A stretch of DNA of 64,000 bases from Azoarcus sp. CIB (GTDB lineage: Bacteria > Pseudomonadota > Gammaproteobacteria > Burkholderiales > Rhodocyclaceae): positions 3,906,001 to 3,970,000 of the forward strand of contig NZ_CP011072.1 of NCBI RefSeq assembly GCF_001190925.1. Direction: 5' to 3'. A program made the translations under genes and the position numbers. The notes under the pieces were generated by a model. It was not told where the DNA came from. It was given only the letters and a program-made list of their open reading frames with translations, and did not search any database. Shown here in pieces: positions 36,047 to 46,212 of the stretch (position 1 is its first letter; the number at the start of each line of letters is the position of its first letter).

Positions 36047-37756
36047 ATGGTGCTGAGTGGAGCAGAAATTGTAATCAGGTGTCTGCAGGAAGAAAAGGTC
36101 GATTACGTCTTCGGCTATCCCGGCGGCGCGGTACTCTACATCTATGACGCGCTGTTCAATCAGGACAAGGTGCGCCACGTGCTGGTGCGCCATGAACAGG
36201 CCGCCGTGCATGCCGCGGACGGCTATGCCCGCAGCACCGAGAACGTCGGTGTCGCGCTCGTGACCTCCGGCCCCGGCGCCACCAATGCCGTCACCGGTAT
36301 CGCCACCGCCTACTGCGATTCGATCCCGATGGTCATCATCAGCGGCCAGGTACCGACCGCCGCGATCGGCCAGGACGCCTTCCAGGAAGTCGACACCGTC
36401 GGCATCACCCGTCCCTGCGTGAAGCACAACTTCCTCGTCAAGGACGTGCGCGACATCGCCGTGACGATCAAGAAGGCCTTCTACCTCGCGAAGACCGGTC
36501 GCCCCGGCCCGGTGCTGGTCGACATCCCGAAGGATGTGAGCGCACACAAGTGCGAATTCGAGTACCCGAAAGAGGTCTCGATGCGCTCGTACAACCCGGT
36601 CGTCAAGGGCCACCAGGGCCAGATCCGCAAGGCCGTGCAACTGCTGCTCGAAGCCAAGCGCCCGATGATCTACACCGGCGGCGGCGTGGTCCTCGCGAAC
36701 GCGGCCGAACAGCTCACCAAGTTCACGCGCATGCTGGGCTTCCCGATCACGAACACGCTGATGGGCCTGGGCGGCTATCCCGCCAGCGACCGCCAGTACC
36801 TCGGCATGCCCGGCATGCACGGCACCTACGAAGCGAACATGGCGATGCACTACAGCGACGTGCTGCTCGCCGTCGGCGCCCGCTTCGACGACCGCGTGAT
36901 CGGCAATCCGGAGCACTTCGCCGAAGAGCCGCGCAAGATCATCCACGTCGACATCGACCCGTCGTCGATCTCGAAGCGCGTGCGGGTTGACGTACCCATC
37001 GTCGGCGACCTCAAGGACGTGCTCGAGGAGATGATCCGCCAGCTCGAGGCCAATGCCGCCCGCCCGAACCCCGACACGCTCGGCTCGTGGTGGAAGCAGG
37101 TCGATGAGTGGCGCAGCCGCGAGTGCATGAAGTACAAGAATTCGGACGAGATCATCAAGCCGCAATTCGTGATCCAAAAACTGTGGGAAGTCACCGGCGG
37201 CGACGCGATCGTGACCTCCGACGTCGGCCAGCACCAGATGTGGGCCTCGCAGTACTACCGCTTCGACAAGCCGCGTCGCTGGCTCAACTCCGGCGGCCTC
37301 GGCACGATGGGTGTCGGCATGCCCTACGCGATGGGCGCGCAGCTCGCGCACCCGGACAAGCAGGTGGCCTGTGTGACCGGCGAAGCCTCGATCCAGATGA
37401 ACATCCAGGAACTGTCGACCTGCAAGCAGTTCCGCCTGCCGATCAAGATCTGCAACCTGAACAACCGCTACCTCGGCATGGTGCGCCAGTGGCAGCAGCT
37501 CTTCCACGGCGAGCGCTATTCCGAGTCCTACATGGACTCGCTGCCCGACTTCGCAAAGCTTGCGGAAGCCTACGGCCACGTGGGTCTGCGCATCGACCGG
37601 CCGTCGGACGTCGAGGGCGCGCTGCGCGAGGCCTTCGCACGCAAGAACGATCTGGTGTTCCTCGATTTCCAGATCGACCAGACCGAAAACGTGTACCCCA
37701 TGGTTCAGGGCGGCAAGGGGCTCACCGAGATGATCCTGTCCGCCGAAGACCTATAA
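36047..37756 (+). CDS. ilvB: Acetolactate synthase, catalytic subunit
   Basis: A 569-residue thiamine-diphosphate enzyme that condenses two pyruvates, or pyruvate and 2-oxobutyrate, opening valine/leucine and isoleucine synthesis. Visible are the activating Glu region HEQAAVHAADGYAR, GPGATNAVTGIATAYCDSIPMV, the FAD-domain block GVVLANAAEQL, and the ThDP/Mg motif VTGEASIQMNIQEL through NLNNRYLGMVRQW (usual GDGSFQMN replaced by GEASIQMN, as in many betaproteobacteria). It is followed 20 bases later by its regulatory subunit. Confidence 0.96.
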   Translation: MVLSGAEIVIRCLQEEKVDYVFGYPGGAVLYIYDALFNQDKVRHVLVRHEQAAVHAADGYARSTENVGVALVTSGPGATNAVTGIATAYCDSIPMVIISGQVPTAAIGQDAFQEVDTVGITRPCVKHNFLVKDVRDIAVTIKKAFYLAKTGRPGPVLVDIPKDVSAHKCEFEYPKEVSMRSYNPVVKGHQGQIRKAVQLLLEAKRPMIYTGGGVVLANAAEQLTKFTRMLGFPITNTLMGLGGYPASDRQYLGMPGMHGTYEANMAMHYSDVLLAVGARFDDRVIGNPEHFAEEPRKIIHVDIDPSSISKRVRVDVPIVGDLKDVLEEMIRQLEANAARPNPDTLGSWWKQVDEWRSRECMKYKNSDEIIKPQFVIQKLWEVTGGDAIVTSDVGQHQMWASQYYRFDKPRRWLNSGGLGTMGVGMPYAMGAQLAHPDKQVACVTGEASIQMNIQELSTCKQFRLPIKICNLNNRYLGMVRQWQQLFHGERYSESYMDSLPDFAKLAEAYGHVGLRIDRPSDVEGALREAFARKNDLVFLDFQIDQTENVYPMVQGGKGLTEMILSAEDL

Positions 37757-37776
37757 GCATCGACCAGAGACACACC

Positions 37777-38268
37777 ATGAGACACGTCATCTCCCTGCTG
37801 ATCGAGAACGAATCTGGCGCCCTGTCGCGCGTGTCGGGCCTGTTTTCCGCCCGCGGCTACAACATCGAATCCCTGACCGTCGCGCCGACCGAGGATGCCT
37901 CGATGTCGCGCATGACCATCGTCACCACCGGATCGGACGACATCATCGAACAGATCACCAAGCAGCTGAACAAGCTGGTCGAAGTGGTCAAGGTCGTCGA
38001 TATCTCTGAGGCCGCGCACATCGAGCGCGAGCTGATGCTCACCAAGGTCCGCGCTACCGGCAAGGACCGCGAGGAGATGAAGCGCATGGCGGAGATCTTC
38101 CGCGCGCGCATCATCGACGTCACCGACACGTCCTACGTCATCGAACTGACCGGCAACCAGTCGAAGCTCGATGCCTTCATCAGTGCCATCGACCCGGCGC
38201 TGATCCTGGAAACGGTGCGCTCCGGCGTCTGCGGCGTCGGCCGCGGCGACCGCATCCTGAAGGTCTGA
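37777..38268 (+). CDS. ilvN: Acetolactate synthase, regulatory subunit
   Basis: A 163-residue subunit of IlvH/IlvN type that binds valine and controls the catalytic subunit. The N-terminal ACT domain is [40 protein letters not shown]; the C-terminal half ([31 protein letters not shown]) is the conserved ALS small-subunit domain ending [18 protein letters not shown] 37777 follows CCAGAGA. Confidence 0.95.
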   Translation: MRHVISLLIENESGALSRVSGLFSARGYNIESLTVAPTEDASMSRMTIVTTGSDDIIEQITKQLNKLVEVVKVVDISEAAHIERELMLTKVRATGKDREEMKRMAEIFRARIIDVTDTSYVIELTGNQSKLDAFISAIDPALILETVRSGVCGVGRGDRILKV

Positions 38269-38383
38269 CCCCCGGCCGCAGGCCACCCTTCCGGACAGCA
38301 CCCAACCGTTTGCGACCGGCACGTCCGCCCTTATCATGGCGGCGGCCGGGCAACATCCCCACCGAAAGCGAAAAAGGAAAAGC

Positions 38384-39400
38384 ATGAAAGTCTATTACGA
38401 CAAGGACGCCGACCTCTCCCTCATCAAGGGCAAGAAGATCAGCATCATCGGCTACGGCTCGCAGGGCCACGCCCACGCCCAGAACCTGAAGGATTCCGGC
38501 TGCAAGATCACCGTCGGCCTGCGCAAGGACGGCGCGTCGTGGAAGAAGGCCGAAGCGGCCGGCCTGAAGGTCGAGGAAGTCGCCAAGGCAGTCAAGGGCG
38601 CCGACGTCGTGATGATCCTGCTGCCGGACGAGAACATCCCGGGCGTGTATTACAACGACATCGAACCGAACATCAAGAAAGGCGCAACGCTGGCCTTCGC
38701 GCACGGCTTCAACGTGCATTACAACCAGGTCATCCCGCGTGAGGATCTGGACGTGATCATGGTCGCCCCCAAGGGCCCCGGCCACACCGTGCGTTCGGAA
38801 TACCTCAAGGGCGGCGGCGTTCCCTCGCTGATCGCGGTGCATCAGGACCGTTCGGGCAAGGCCAAGGACATCGCCCTGTCGTACGCTGCTGCCAACGGCG
38901 GCACCAAGGGCGGCGTGATCGAGACCAACTTCCGTGAAGAGACCGAGACCGACCTGTTCGGCGAGCAGGCCGTGCTGTGCGGCGGCGCCGTCGAGCTGGT
39001 GAAGATGGGCTTCGAGACGCTGACCGAAGCCGGCTACGCGCCCGAGATGGCCTACTTCGAGTGCCTGCACGAACTGAAGCTGATCGTCGACCTGATGTAC
39101 GAAGGCGGCATCGCGAACATGAACTACTCGATCTCGAACAACGCCGAGTATGGCGAGTACGTGACCGGCCCCGAAGTCATCAACGCACAGTCGCGCGAAG
39201 CGATGCGCGCCGCCCTGAAGCGCATCCAGACCGGCGAATACGCGAAGATGTTCATCCAGGAAGGCAAGACCAACTACCCGTCGATGACGGCGCGTCGTCG
39301 CCTCAACGCCGCCCACCCGATCGAACAGGTCGGTGGTCAGCTGCGCGACATGATGCCGTGGATCAAGAAGAACAAGCTGGTCGACCAGTCGAAGAACTGA
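38384..39400 (+). CDS. ilvC: Ketol-acid reductoisomerase (class I)
   Basis: A 338-residue NADPH-dependent enzyme performing the isomerisation and reduction step of branched-chain amino acid synthesis. The Rossmann motif is [17 protein letters not shown]. Mg and substrate residues lie in [32 protein letters not shown] and [12 protein letters not shown]. The class I (short) form lacks the duplicated knot domain. AAGGAAA lies 4 to 10 bases upstream. It ends the ilvBNC operon at an intrinsic terminator. Confidence 0.97.
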   Translation: MKVYYDKDADLSLIKGKKISIIGYGSQGHAHAQNLKDSGCKITVGLRKDGASWKKAEAAGLKVEEVAKAVKGADVVMILLPDENIPGVYYNDIEPNIKKGATLAFAHGFNVHYNQVIPREDLDVIMVAPKGPGHTVRSEYLKGGGVPSLIAVHQDRSGKAKDIALSYAAANGGTKGGVIETNFREETETDLFGEQAVLCGGAVELVKMGFETLTEAGYAPEMAYFECLHELKLIVDLMYEGGIANMNYSISNNAEYGEYVTGPEVINAQSREAMRAALKRIQTGEYAKMFIQEGKTNYPSMTARRRLNAAHPIEQVGGQLRDMMPWIKKNKLVDQSKN

Positions 39401-39416
39401 GCCGCGTCGGCATAAC

Positions 39417-39454
39417 AGGCCGGGCTGCGCCGTGCGCGCGGGCCCGGCCTTTTT
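39417..39454 (+). terminator. Intrinsic terminator after ilvC
   Basis: AGGCCGGGC (39417-39425) and GCCCGGCCT (39442-39450) form a 9-bp stem with a 16-base loop, followed by TTTTT (39450-39454). It separates ilvC from psd, whose start follows 15 bases later. Confidence 0.85.
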
Positions 39455-39469
39455 CATATCGGGTACGCC

Positions 39470-40120
39470 ATGTCCAACAGCAACTATCCTCATCCCATCC
39501 TGGCACGCGAAGGCTGGCCGTTCATCGCGATCACGCTGGTCGTGGTGCTGGTGATCAACACCTCGGCCGGGTTCGGCTGGGCCCTTCCCTTCTGGATCCT
39601 GTTCGCGTTCGTCGTGCAGTTCTTCCGCGATCCGCCCCGCCCGATCCCGCAAGGGCCCAAGGATGTCCTGGCGCCGGCCGACGGCCGCATCGTGGCGATC
39701 GAGCCGGTGCGCGACCCCTACCTCGACCGCGACTGCGTGAAGATCAGCGTATTCATGAACGTCTTCAACGTCCATTCGAACCGCATTCCCGTCGACGGCG
39801 AAGTCAAGCAGCGCTGGTACAACGCCGGACGCTTCGTGAACGCCGCGCTCGACAAGGCCTCGGTCGAGAACGAACGCAACGCCCTGCACCTCGTGACGAG
39901 CGACGGCCAGGACGTGACCTGCGTACAGGTCGCCGGCCTCGTCGCTCGCCGCATCCTGTGCTACGTCGAACCGGGCGCCAAGGTCGCGCGCGGGCAGCGC
40001 TACGGCTTCATCCGCTTCGGCTCGCGCGTCGACCTCTACCTGCCGCCGGGAACGCGCGCACGCGTAACGATCGGCGACAAGGTCTCGGCCTCGAGCACCA
40101 TCCTCGCCGAACTCCCCTGA
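39470..40120 (+). CDS. psd: Phosphatidylserine decarboxylase proenzyme (short form)
   Basis: A 216-residue membrane-associated pyruvoyl enzyme that makes phosphatidylethanolamine. Two hydrophobic segments lie at about 17-32 and 36-50. [31 protein letters not shown] and the late [16 protein letters not shown] follow; the self-cleavage and pyruvoyl-forming site is the Gly-Ser in RFGSRVD, as in the short Rhizobium/beta type, where E. coli has LGST. It lies upstream of pssA, which makes its substrate. Confidence 0.95.
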   Translation: MSNSNYPHPILAREGWPFIAITLVVVLVINTSAGFGWALPFWILFAFVVQFFRDPPRPIPQGPKDVLAPADGRIVAIEPVRDPYLDRDCVKISVFMNVFNVHSNRIPVDGEVKQRWYNAGRFVNAALDKASVENERNALHLVTSDGQDVTCVQVAGLVARRILCYVEPGAKVARGQRYGFIRFGSRVDLYLPPGTRARVTIGDKVSASSTILAELP

Positions 40121-40223
40121 TCGCGCGCCACCGACGGGGTGGTCATCCCGGCCACCCCGCGCTGCGTTAGAATCGGCAACCGGCCACCACGCGCACCAGC
40201 CCTGCGCAGGAACGTCATCTTCC

Positions 40224-41027
40224 ATGCCACTGATCTCGAACGAAAAACGCCGCCGCGGCATCTACATCCTGCCCAACCTGTTCACCACCGCTGCCCTGTT
40301 CGCCGGCTTCTATGCGATCGTGCAGGCGATGAATCAACGCTTCGAAGTGGCGGCCGTGGCGATTTTCGTGGCGATGGTGCTGGACGGCCTGGACGGCCGC
40401 GTCGCGCGCTTGACGCGCACGCAGAGCGCCTTCGGCGCCGAATACGACTCGCTATCCGACATGGTGTCGTTCGGCGCGGCGCCCGCGCTGGTGGTGTATG
40501 AATGGGCGCTCAAGGACACCGGGAAATTCGGCTGGATCGCGGCCTTCATCTATTGCGCGGGCGCCGCGCTGCGCCTGGCCCGATTCAATACCAACATCGA
40601 CGTCATCGACAAGCGCTTCTTCCAGGGCCTGCCCAGCCCGGCTGCGGCTGCGCTGGTGGCCGGCCTGGTGTGGGTCGTCACCGACCTGGGGCTCGCCGGC
40701 CAGGACGTGCGCTGGCTTGCCGGCATGCTCACGATCTTCGCGGGCGTGTCGATGGTCAGCAACGTGCTGTTCTGGAGCGGCAAGGACATCAACCTGCGCA
40801 AGAGCGTGCCCTTCATCGTCGTGATCGCGCTGGTGATGGCGTTCGCGCTGGTGTCCAGCTACCCGCCGGGCGTGCTCTTCGGGCTCTTCCTCGTCTACGC
40901 CGGGTCCGGCTACGTCGTGTATGTGATGCGCTGGATGAAGAAACGGCGCGCGGGAGAGAGCGCTGCCGCGCCGGCCCCGCAGGCTGCAGGCAAGGGCGAG
41001 GACGAAGCGGACTCCGCTCCGAAGTAG
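40224..41027 (+). CDS. pssA: CDP-diacylglycerol-serine O-phosphatidyltransferase
   Basis: A 267-residue integral membrane enzyme joining CDP-diacylglycerol and serine. The CDP-alcohol motif is complete: DGLDGRVARLTRTQSAFGAEYDSLSDMVSFG (DG-x2-AR-x8-G-x3-D-x3-D), about residues 54-84. Six to eight hydrophobic helices follow. The tail is charged and Ala-rich (ESAAAPAPQAAGKGEDEADSAPK). It is 103 bases after psd, so the last two steps of phosphatidylethanolamine synthesis are together. Confidence 0.96.
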   Translation: MPLISNEKRRRGIYILPNLFTTAALFAGFYAIVQAMNQRFEVAAVAIFVAMVLDGLDGRVARLTRTQSAFGAEYDSLSDMVSFGAAPALVVYEWALKDTGKFGWIAAFIYCAGAALRLARFNTNIDVIDKRFFQGLPSPAAAALVAGLVWVVTDLGLAGQDVRWLAGMLTIFAGVSMVSNVLFWSGKDINLRKSVPFIVVIALVMAFALVSSYPPGVLFGLFLVYAGSGYVVYVMRWMKKRRAGESAAAPAPQAAGKGEDEADSAPK

Positions 41028-41191
41028 GCACAGCAGGGTGGCGGACGCCCGACGTCCGCCTGTCCTCCCCGCCCGCATCCGCGGCTGGGGGCGCCCGGTT
41101 CCCGGGCTTTCACGAATTCTTCACCAGGCCTTGAGCGCCGCTTGACGGCCGGACTGCGAGCATCCTTGCCTGCCCGCATCCGGAGTCCTGC

Positions 41192-43072
41192 ATGTCCGCC
41201 CTGCCCTCGTCCCGCAAGCTCAACGCCTATCTCCTGATCACCTGGCTGGTGGCGCTCGTGCAGCTGTTCTCGCAGCAGGACGCGGGCGACTACGCGAGCC
41301 CGGCGGTGGCCGGCTGGACGCTCGCCGCGACGCTGTCCTACGCCTTCATGTACCTGCTGCCGAGCGTCGCGATCGGACATGGACTGCGCGCGCTGCTGGA
41401 CGGCCGAAAGACCTTTCGGCGCGGGCAGGCGATCCTCGGTGCGGCGGTGATCGTGGTGACGGGCTTCACGCAGGTGGTGCTCTTCGCGGACCGCGTGATC
41501 CACGAGATGTACGGCTTCCACATCAACGGCTTCGTCGTGAACCTGGTGTTCACGCCGGGCGGCATCGCGTCGCTCGGCGCCAGCCGCAGCACCGAAATCA
41601 CCGCCGGCGCGATCATCCTCGCGCTGTGTGCGCTGCAGGCGGCGGCGTGGGTGTGGGTAGTGCGGAGCGACACGCGCGCAGGCGAGTGGAGGCTGCGCGG
41701 GGCGTGGGCGCTCGCGCTGTTCTTCGTGCTGACCACCGGCGAGCGCGTCGCCTACGGCTACAGCGAAATGTCGAACTACCAGCCCATCCTGTTCGCCAGC
41801 GAACGTTTCCCGCTGTACCAGCCGCTGACCTTCCGCAACTTCGCGCAGAACCTGGGCTTCAAGGTCGATCAGGCGACCGCGCGCAGCATGCAAGTGCGTG
41901 ACGAGAGCCTGAGCTATCCGCAGCAGCCGCTGCGCGTGACTGCGCCCGACAAGCCCATGAACATCGTGTGGCTGGTCGCCGAGTCGCTGCGCTTCGACAT
42001 GCTCGATCCGAAGATCATGCCGCGCCTGTGGACGTTCTCGAACGACGCCGTGCGCCTGGAAAAGCACTTCAGCGGCGGCAACATGACGCAGATGGGCGTG
42101 TTCTCGATGTTCTACGGCCTTTACGGCAACTACTGGTTCCCGATGCTGGCCGCACGCCGCGCGCCGGTGCTGATGGACGTGCTGCAGCATCAGAACTACC
42201 AGTTCAGCCTGAACACGAGCCAGCGCTTCACCTACCCGGCCTTCGACAAGACGGTGTTCGCCAACATGCGCCCGGAAGATCTGCACCCGCTCGAAGGCGG
42301 CGCGCCGGCCTGGCAGCGCGACGTGCGCAACATCGACGCGCTGATCGACTTCATCGACAGGCGCGATCCGGCCCGGCCGTTCATGACTTACATGTTCTTC
42401 GAGTCGACCCACGCGAACTACGACTATCCGCCCGAGGCGGAAATCGCCACCCCGGTGCTGCAGGACTTCAACTACCTGACGGCGGACTTCGGCGCGCAGA
42501 TCGGGCAGATCAAGAACCGCTACATCAACGCGGCACACCATGTGGACAGCCAGATCGGGCGCATGATCGACCACCTGAACAAGCGCGGGCTGCTCGACAA
42601 TACGATCGTGATCGTGCTCGGCGACCACGGCGAGGAATTCATGGAGCGCAGCCGCTGGGGCCACAGCGCGGAGTTCAACCGCTTCCAGACGAGCACGCCG
42701 GGGGTCATTCGCGTTCCCGGTCGCATGCCCGGCGTCGTCGCCGGCATCACCAGCCACCTGGACATTCCCGCGACCCTGATGCCGCTGCTGGGCGTGCAGA
42801 ATCCCGCCGAGGACTACTCGCTGGGCCACGATCTGCTCGCCGCGGATTTTCACCGCGACTACGCCGTGGCCGCCGACTGGAACCGCCTCGCCTACATCGG
42901 CGACAACTACAAGGTGACCTTCCCGGTCAATGCGATCGGCGCCGTGCGCAACGAGGCGACCGACGGCGACGATCGCCCGCTCGCCCGCGCGGACGAGGCG
43001 ATCGCTTCGATCCGTTCGGCGATGGTCGAGATCATGGCAAATCTGGCGCGATTCAGCCGACACCGCGGATAA
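41192..43072 (+). CDS. PbgA/YejM-like membrane protein with sulfatase-fold periplasmic domain
   Basis: A 626-residue protein with five N-terminal membrane helices (about 12-185, DUF3413-like) and a periplasmic alkaline-phosphatase-superfamily domain (about 255-560). The nucleophile-position Thr is in HFSGGNMTQMGVFSMFYG and metal-type residues occur at ESLRFDMLD and LGDHGEEFMERSRWGHS. In enterobacteria PbgA/YejM/LapC senses lipopolysaccharide and restrains LpxC degradation, with no proven enzyme activity; the Glu of ESLR in place of Asp fits that. Its place after psd and pssA supports a role in envelope lipid balance. The two-component pair follows 48 bases later. Confidence 0.86.
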   Translation: MSALPSSRKLNAYLLITWLVALVQLFSQQDAGDYASPAVAGWTLAATLSYAFMYLLPSVAIGHGLRALLDGRKTFRRGQAILGAAVIVVTGFTQVVLFADRVIHEMYGFHINGFVVNLVFTPGGIASLGASRSTEITAGAIILALCALQAAAWVWVVRSDTRAGEWRLRGAWALALFFVLTTGERVAYGYSEMSNYQPILFASERFPLYQPLTFRNFAQNLGFKVDQATARSMQVRDESLSYPQQPLRVTAPDKPMNIVWLVAESLRFDMLDPKIMPRLWTFSNDAVRLEKHFSGGNMTQMGVFSMFYGLYGNYWFPMLAARRAPVLMDVLQHQNYQFSLNTSQRFTYPAFDKTVFANMRPEDLHPLEGGAPAWQRDVRNIDALIDFIDRRDPARPFMTYMFFESTHANYDYPPEAEIATPVLQDFNYLTADFGAQIGQIKNRYINAAHHVDSQIGRMIDHLNKRGLLDNTIVIVLGDHGEEFMERSRWGHSAEFNRFQTSTPGVIRVPGRMPGVVAGITSHLDIPATLMPLLGVQNPAEDYSLGHDLLAADFHRDYAVAADWNRLAYIGDNYKVTFPVNAIGAVRNEATDGDDRPLARADEAIASIRSAMVEIMANLARFSRHRG

Positions 43073-43120
43073 TGACGGGGGCGTGACGCCCCCCGCGTCC
43101 GACTGGAGACTGGAATCCGC

Positions 43121-43792
43121 ATGCGGCTACTGTTGGTGGAAGACAACCGCGACATTCTTGCGAATCTCGCGGATTACCTCGCGCTGAAAGGCTACGAGGT
43201 GGATTGCGCGCAGGACGGGCTGACCGGCCTGCATCTTGCCGCGACCCAGCAGTACGACCTGATCGTGCTCGATGTGATGCTGCCCGGCATGGACGGCTTC
43301 ACGCTGTGCCAGCGCCTGCGCGACAGCGAGCGCAACCACATACCGGTCATCATGCTGACCGCGCGCGACACGCTCGACGACCGTCTGCAGGGCTTCCGCA
43401 CCGGGGCGGACGACTATCTGACCAAGCCCTTCGCTCTGTCCGAACTCGCTGCCCGCATCGCCGCGGTGCTCAAGCGCAGCCGGGGTGGCGGTCGGCGCGT
43501 GCTCAGCGTCGCGGACCTGCAGTTCGACCTCGACACGCTCGCGGTCACGCGCGCCGGGCAGACCCTGCACGTCGGACCGATCGGTCTGAAGCTCCTCGAA
43601 CTGCTGATGCAGAAGAGCCCCAGCGTCGTCCGGCGCGAGGCGCTCGAGAGCGCGCTGTGGGGCGATTCTCCCCCCGACAGCGACAGCCTGCGCAGCCATA
43701 TCCACACGCTGCGGCAGCAGATCGACAAGCCCTTCGGCTCCCCGCTGCTGCACACCGTGCACGGGATCGGCTACCGGCTGGCCGCGGCATAG
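43121..43792 (+). CDS. OmpR/PhoB-family response regulator
   Basis: A 223-residue regulator: receiver with D51 (LIVLDVMLPGMDG) and the K of DDYLTKPF, and a winged-helix C-terminus (about 128-220) ending LLHTVHGIGYRLAAA. It lies 48 bases after the PbgA-like gene; a G-rich hairpin, GGGGGCGT/ACGCCCCC (43077-43093), sits between. The partner kinase follows 72 bases downstream. Promoter and targets are not visible; linkage suggests envelope-lipid signals. Confidence 0.92.
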   Translation: MRLLLVEDNRDILANLADYLALKGYEVDCAQDGLTGLHLAATQQYDLIVLDVMLPGMDGFTLCQRLRDSERNHIPVIMLTARDTLDDRLQGFRTGADDYLTKPFALSELAARIAAVLKRSRGGGRRVLSVADLQFDLDTLAVTRAGQTLHVGPIGLKLLELLMQKSPSVVRREALESALWGDSPPDSDSLRSHIHTLRQQIDKPFGSPLLHTVHGIGYRLAAA

Positions 43793-43864
43793 GCTCCAGG
43801 ATGAAGCGCTCCGGTGAACCCCCATGCGCTTGCCAGCGCGCGGCGACGCGGCGAAGGATCTGAC

Positions 43865-45133
43865 ATGGCGGCACCGCAGAGTCTCGCGTCGCGCATCGTC
43901 GCGGCTTTCGTCCTGATGGCCGCAGTCGTCGCGGGAGTCTTCGCGCTGATCGTCGTCAACGCGATCGACACGGTGGAAACTCGCCTCGTCAGCGACGCGA
44001 TGAACCGCCAGCTCGACTTCATCCTCAAGGAATCGGATGAGGGACGGTTTCCGGCGCTTGGCCCCGGCCTGGACCTCTATGTCGCACCGGTCGGCGCCAG
44101 CGCGTCCCTGCCCGCATGGCTCGCGCCGTTGCAGGAAGGTCTGCATGAAACCGAGAACGACGACGAGGCCTATCACGTGCTGGTACGCGACCGCAGCGGC
44201 ACGCGCCATGTCCTTGTGCTCGACCAGGAGGACTTCGAGCGGCGCGAGACCATGCTGTTCGTCGCGGTCACCGCCGGGGTCGTGATTTCCATCCTCGCCG
44301 CGGCCCTGCTCGGCCGGGCGCTCGCGCGCACCGTGATCTCGCCGGTCGTGCGCCTGTCGGGACAGGTGCAGCACCGCGACCAACTGCTGCCGCTCGCACC
44401 GCCACTCGCCGCCGAATACGCCGACGACGAGGTCGGCAAGCTCGCCGCAGCGTTCGATGAGACGCTCGGCAGCCTGCGCGCGGCGCTGGAACGCGAACAG
44501 CTCTTCACCAGCGATGTGAGTCACGAGCTGCGCACGCCGCTGATGGTGATCGCCAGCTCCTGCGAACTGCTCGAGGCGCAGGGCCTGGCACCGCCACAGC
44601 GCGCGCAGCTCGATCGCATCACCCGCGCGTGCGCCGAGATGCAGGAGCTGGTGGAGACTTTCCTGGGCCTCGCGCGCGCCCCGCAGGAGCGCGGCACGAC
44701 GCTCGTGGGCACCTCGCTCGCCGCGGTGGCGACCGAGCAGTTGCACCGCTGGCAACCCGAGGCGGCGGGACGCGGCCTCGCGCTGGATTTCGTCAGCGAA
44801 AGCGTGGACGACGGGGTCTATCCGGCCCCCCTGCTGCGCGCTGTGCTGACGAACCTGGTGCGCAATGCGATCCACTACACCGACAAGGGGTTCGTGCGCG
44901 TGGTGCTGCGCGACGGTGGTTTTTCCGTGCTGGATTCCGGCGCGGGCATTCCCGAGGCGGAGCGTGCGCTGGTGTTCCGGCCGTTCGCCCGCGGCGGCAG
45001 CACGCGCGGCGACGGCATCGGCATCGGGCTGTCGCTGGTGCAGCGCATCTGCGACCGGCAGGGGTGGCGGATCACCCTGTCCCCCCGCGAGGGCTGCGGC
45101 TGCGAATTCCGGGTCGAGTTGCGCACCTCTTGA
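43865..45133 (+). CDS. Sensor histidine kinase
   Basis: A 422-residue kinase. TM1 is at about 9-31 (VAAFVLMAAVVAGVFALIVVNAI), followed by a periplasmic segment of about 105 residues with an acidic patch (LHETENDDEAYHVL), TM2 at about 138-158, and HAMP. HisKA has DVSHELRTPLMVI; HATPase has NLVRNAIHYTD, DSGAGIPEAE and GDGIGIGLSLVQRI. ATG 43865 follows GAAGGA; an upstream GTG (43814) has no such support. It pairs with the regulator just upstream. Confidence 0.91.
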   Translation: MAAPQSLASRIVAAFVLMAAVVAGVFALIVVNAIDTVETRLVSDAMNRQLDFILKESDEGRFPALGPGLDLYVAPVGASASLPAWLAPLQEGLHETENDDEAYHVLVRDRSGTRHVLVLDQEDFERRETMLFVAVTAGVVISILAAALLGRALARTVISPVVRLSGQVQHRDQLLPLAPPLAAEYADDEVGKLAAAFDETLGSLRAALEREQLFTSDVSHELRTPLMVIASSCELLEAQGLAPPQRAQLDRITRACAEMQELVETFLGLARAPQERGTTLVGTSLAAVATEQLHRWQPEAAGRGLALDFVSESVDDGVYPAPLLRAVLTNLVRNAIHYTDKGFVRVVLRDGGFSVLDSGAGIPEAERALVFRPFARGGSTRGDGIGIGLSLVQRICDRQGWRITLSPREGCGCEFRVELRTS

Positions 45134-45205
45134 GGTGAGGCGGCCAGGGGCGCAGCTACCGCCCCTTAAGGCAAGCTCGGGCCGCCCCGCACCGGAGGCA
45201 GCCGC

Positions 45206-46156
45206 TCAGCGCGTGAGCTCGCCCGTCAGCTTCTTCAGATCCAGCGTGCGGGCACGCTCGGCAATTTCGGGCGCGTAGCGCTGCTGCAGCCCCTTGGCGT
45301 TGTCGAAGAGCTGGCCGAAGGCGGCCTTGAGCGCCGCCCCGTCGAGCCGCCGCCCGTCCGCGTAGTAGCGCTTCGCGACGTGCCCGAGCGCGTAGGTGGT
45401 CGCGAAGGAGAACGCCGACCCGGTGGCCTCGCTGCCAATCGTCCGACCGACGCGGCCGAGGACCTTGCCCAGCAGGCCGCCGACGAGCTTGCGGCCGAAC
45501 TGCTCGACATACTGCGACGTCAGGCCGACGCCGACCGTCGCGAGGAAATCGGTGATGTGGCCGCGATCGAGCTCGAAGCCGTGGGCCTTGCCGACGCGAT
45601 ACACGAGGCGCGTCTGCAGCGGGATGATCGCCATCGACGCGAGCGACTCGGGCAGCAGTTCGAGCGCACCGTTGAGGATCGCGGCATTGAGAATCATCTT
45701 GTCGAGTTCGGCCTGGTCGGGCCCTGCGGGCGTCGCCGGCACAGGGACGGCCGGCATCTCCGGCAGAGGCTTGTCGACCGGCGCCCCGGCGAGCGCGTCG
45801 GCCGCGTTCACGATCGCGGCCGCGTCGCTGCGCCCGAGCTGCAGCAGGGCGCCGAGGCGCTCCAGGAAGGCCGTCTCGCCGGCATTGTGTACGCCGTCGG
45901 CATCGCACACGCCGACCGCCATCTCGAAGGCGAGCTGGCGCAGCTCGGGCGTATCCAGCCCTGAAACGGCCTGCTCGAGCGACACACGCTTCAGCAACAC
46001 GTCCTGGTACAGCGACATGACGTCGAGGCCGGCACCGGCCGACAGCGACTCGGCCGTGCGCCGCACATGGTCGCGTTCGCGCGGGTCGTTGTGGCCGTCG
46101 GCGAAGGCCGCCATCAGGCAGACGGTGATCAGGGAGCGGTTCTGTTCGGGAGTCAT
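45206..46156 (-). CDS. TerB-like and DUF697 (YcjF-type) fusion protein
   Basis: A 316-residue protein. The N-terminal TerB-type helical domain (about 8-128, SLITVCLMAAFADGHNDPRERDHV and later FEMAVGVCDADGVHNAGETAFLERL) carries acidic residues of the kind that bind metal in TerB. A Pro/Ala linker of about 35 residues follows. The C-terminal DUF697 domain (about 165-300) is hydrophobic in part (LASMAIIPLQTRLVYRVGKAHG). The DUF697 domain is usually fused to GTPases or partners them; none is nearby. ATG 46156 is preceded by GAGAA. The function is unknown, and the gene lies between two two-component systems without obvious link. Confidence 0.78.
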   Translation of the reverse strand: MTPEQNRSLITVCLMAAFADGHNDPRERDHVRRTAESLSAGAGLDVMSLYQDVLLKRVSLEQAVSGLDTPELRQLAFEMAVGVCDADGVHNAGETAFLERLGALLQLGRSDAAAIVNAADALAGAPVDKPLPEMPAVPVPATPAGPDQAELDKMILNAAILNGALELLPESLASMAIIPLQTRLVYRVGKAHGFELDRGHITDFLATVGVGLTSQYVEQFGRKLVGGLLGKVLGRVGRTIGSEATGSAFSFATTYALGHVAKRYYADGRRLDGAALKAAFGQLFDNAKGLQQRYAPEIAERARTLDLKKLTGELTR

Positions 46157-46212
46157 CGTTTCTCTTCTCGCTACAACAATAAGGTTTTCAGTTGGGGGCA
46201 GGCCGGACGATC

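Noticed and set aside
43077-43093. G-rich hairpin before the response regulator as a terminator
   Set aside because: It lacks a T run and has almost no loop. At most it is a weak pause.
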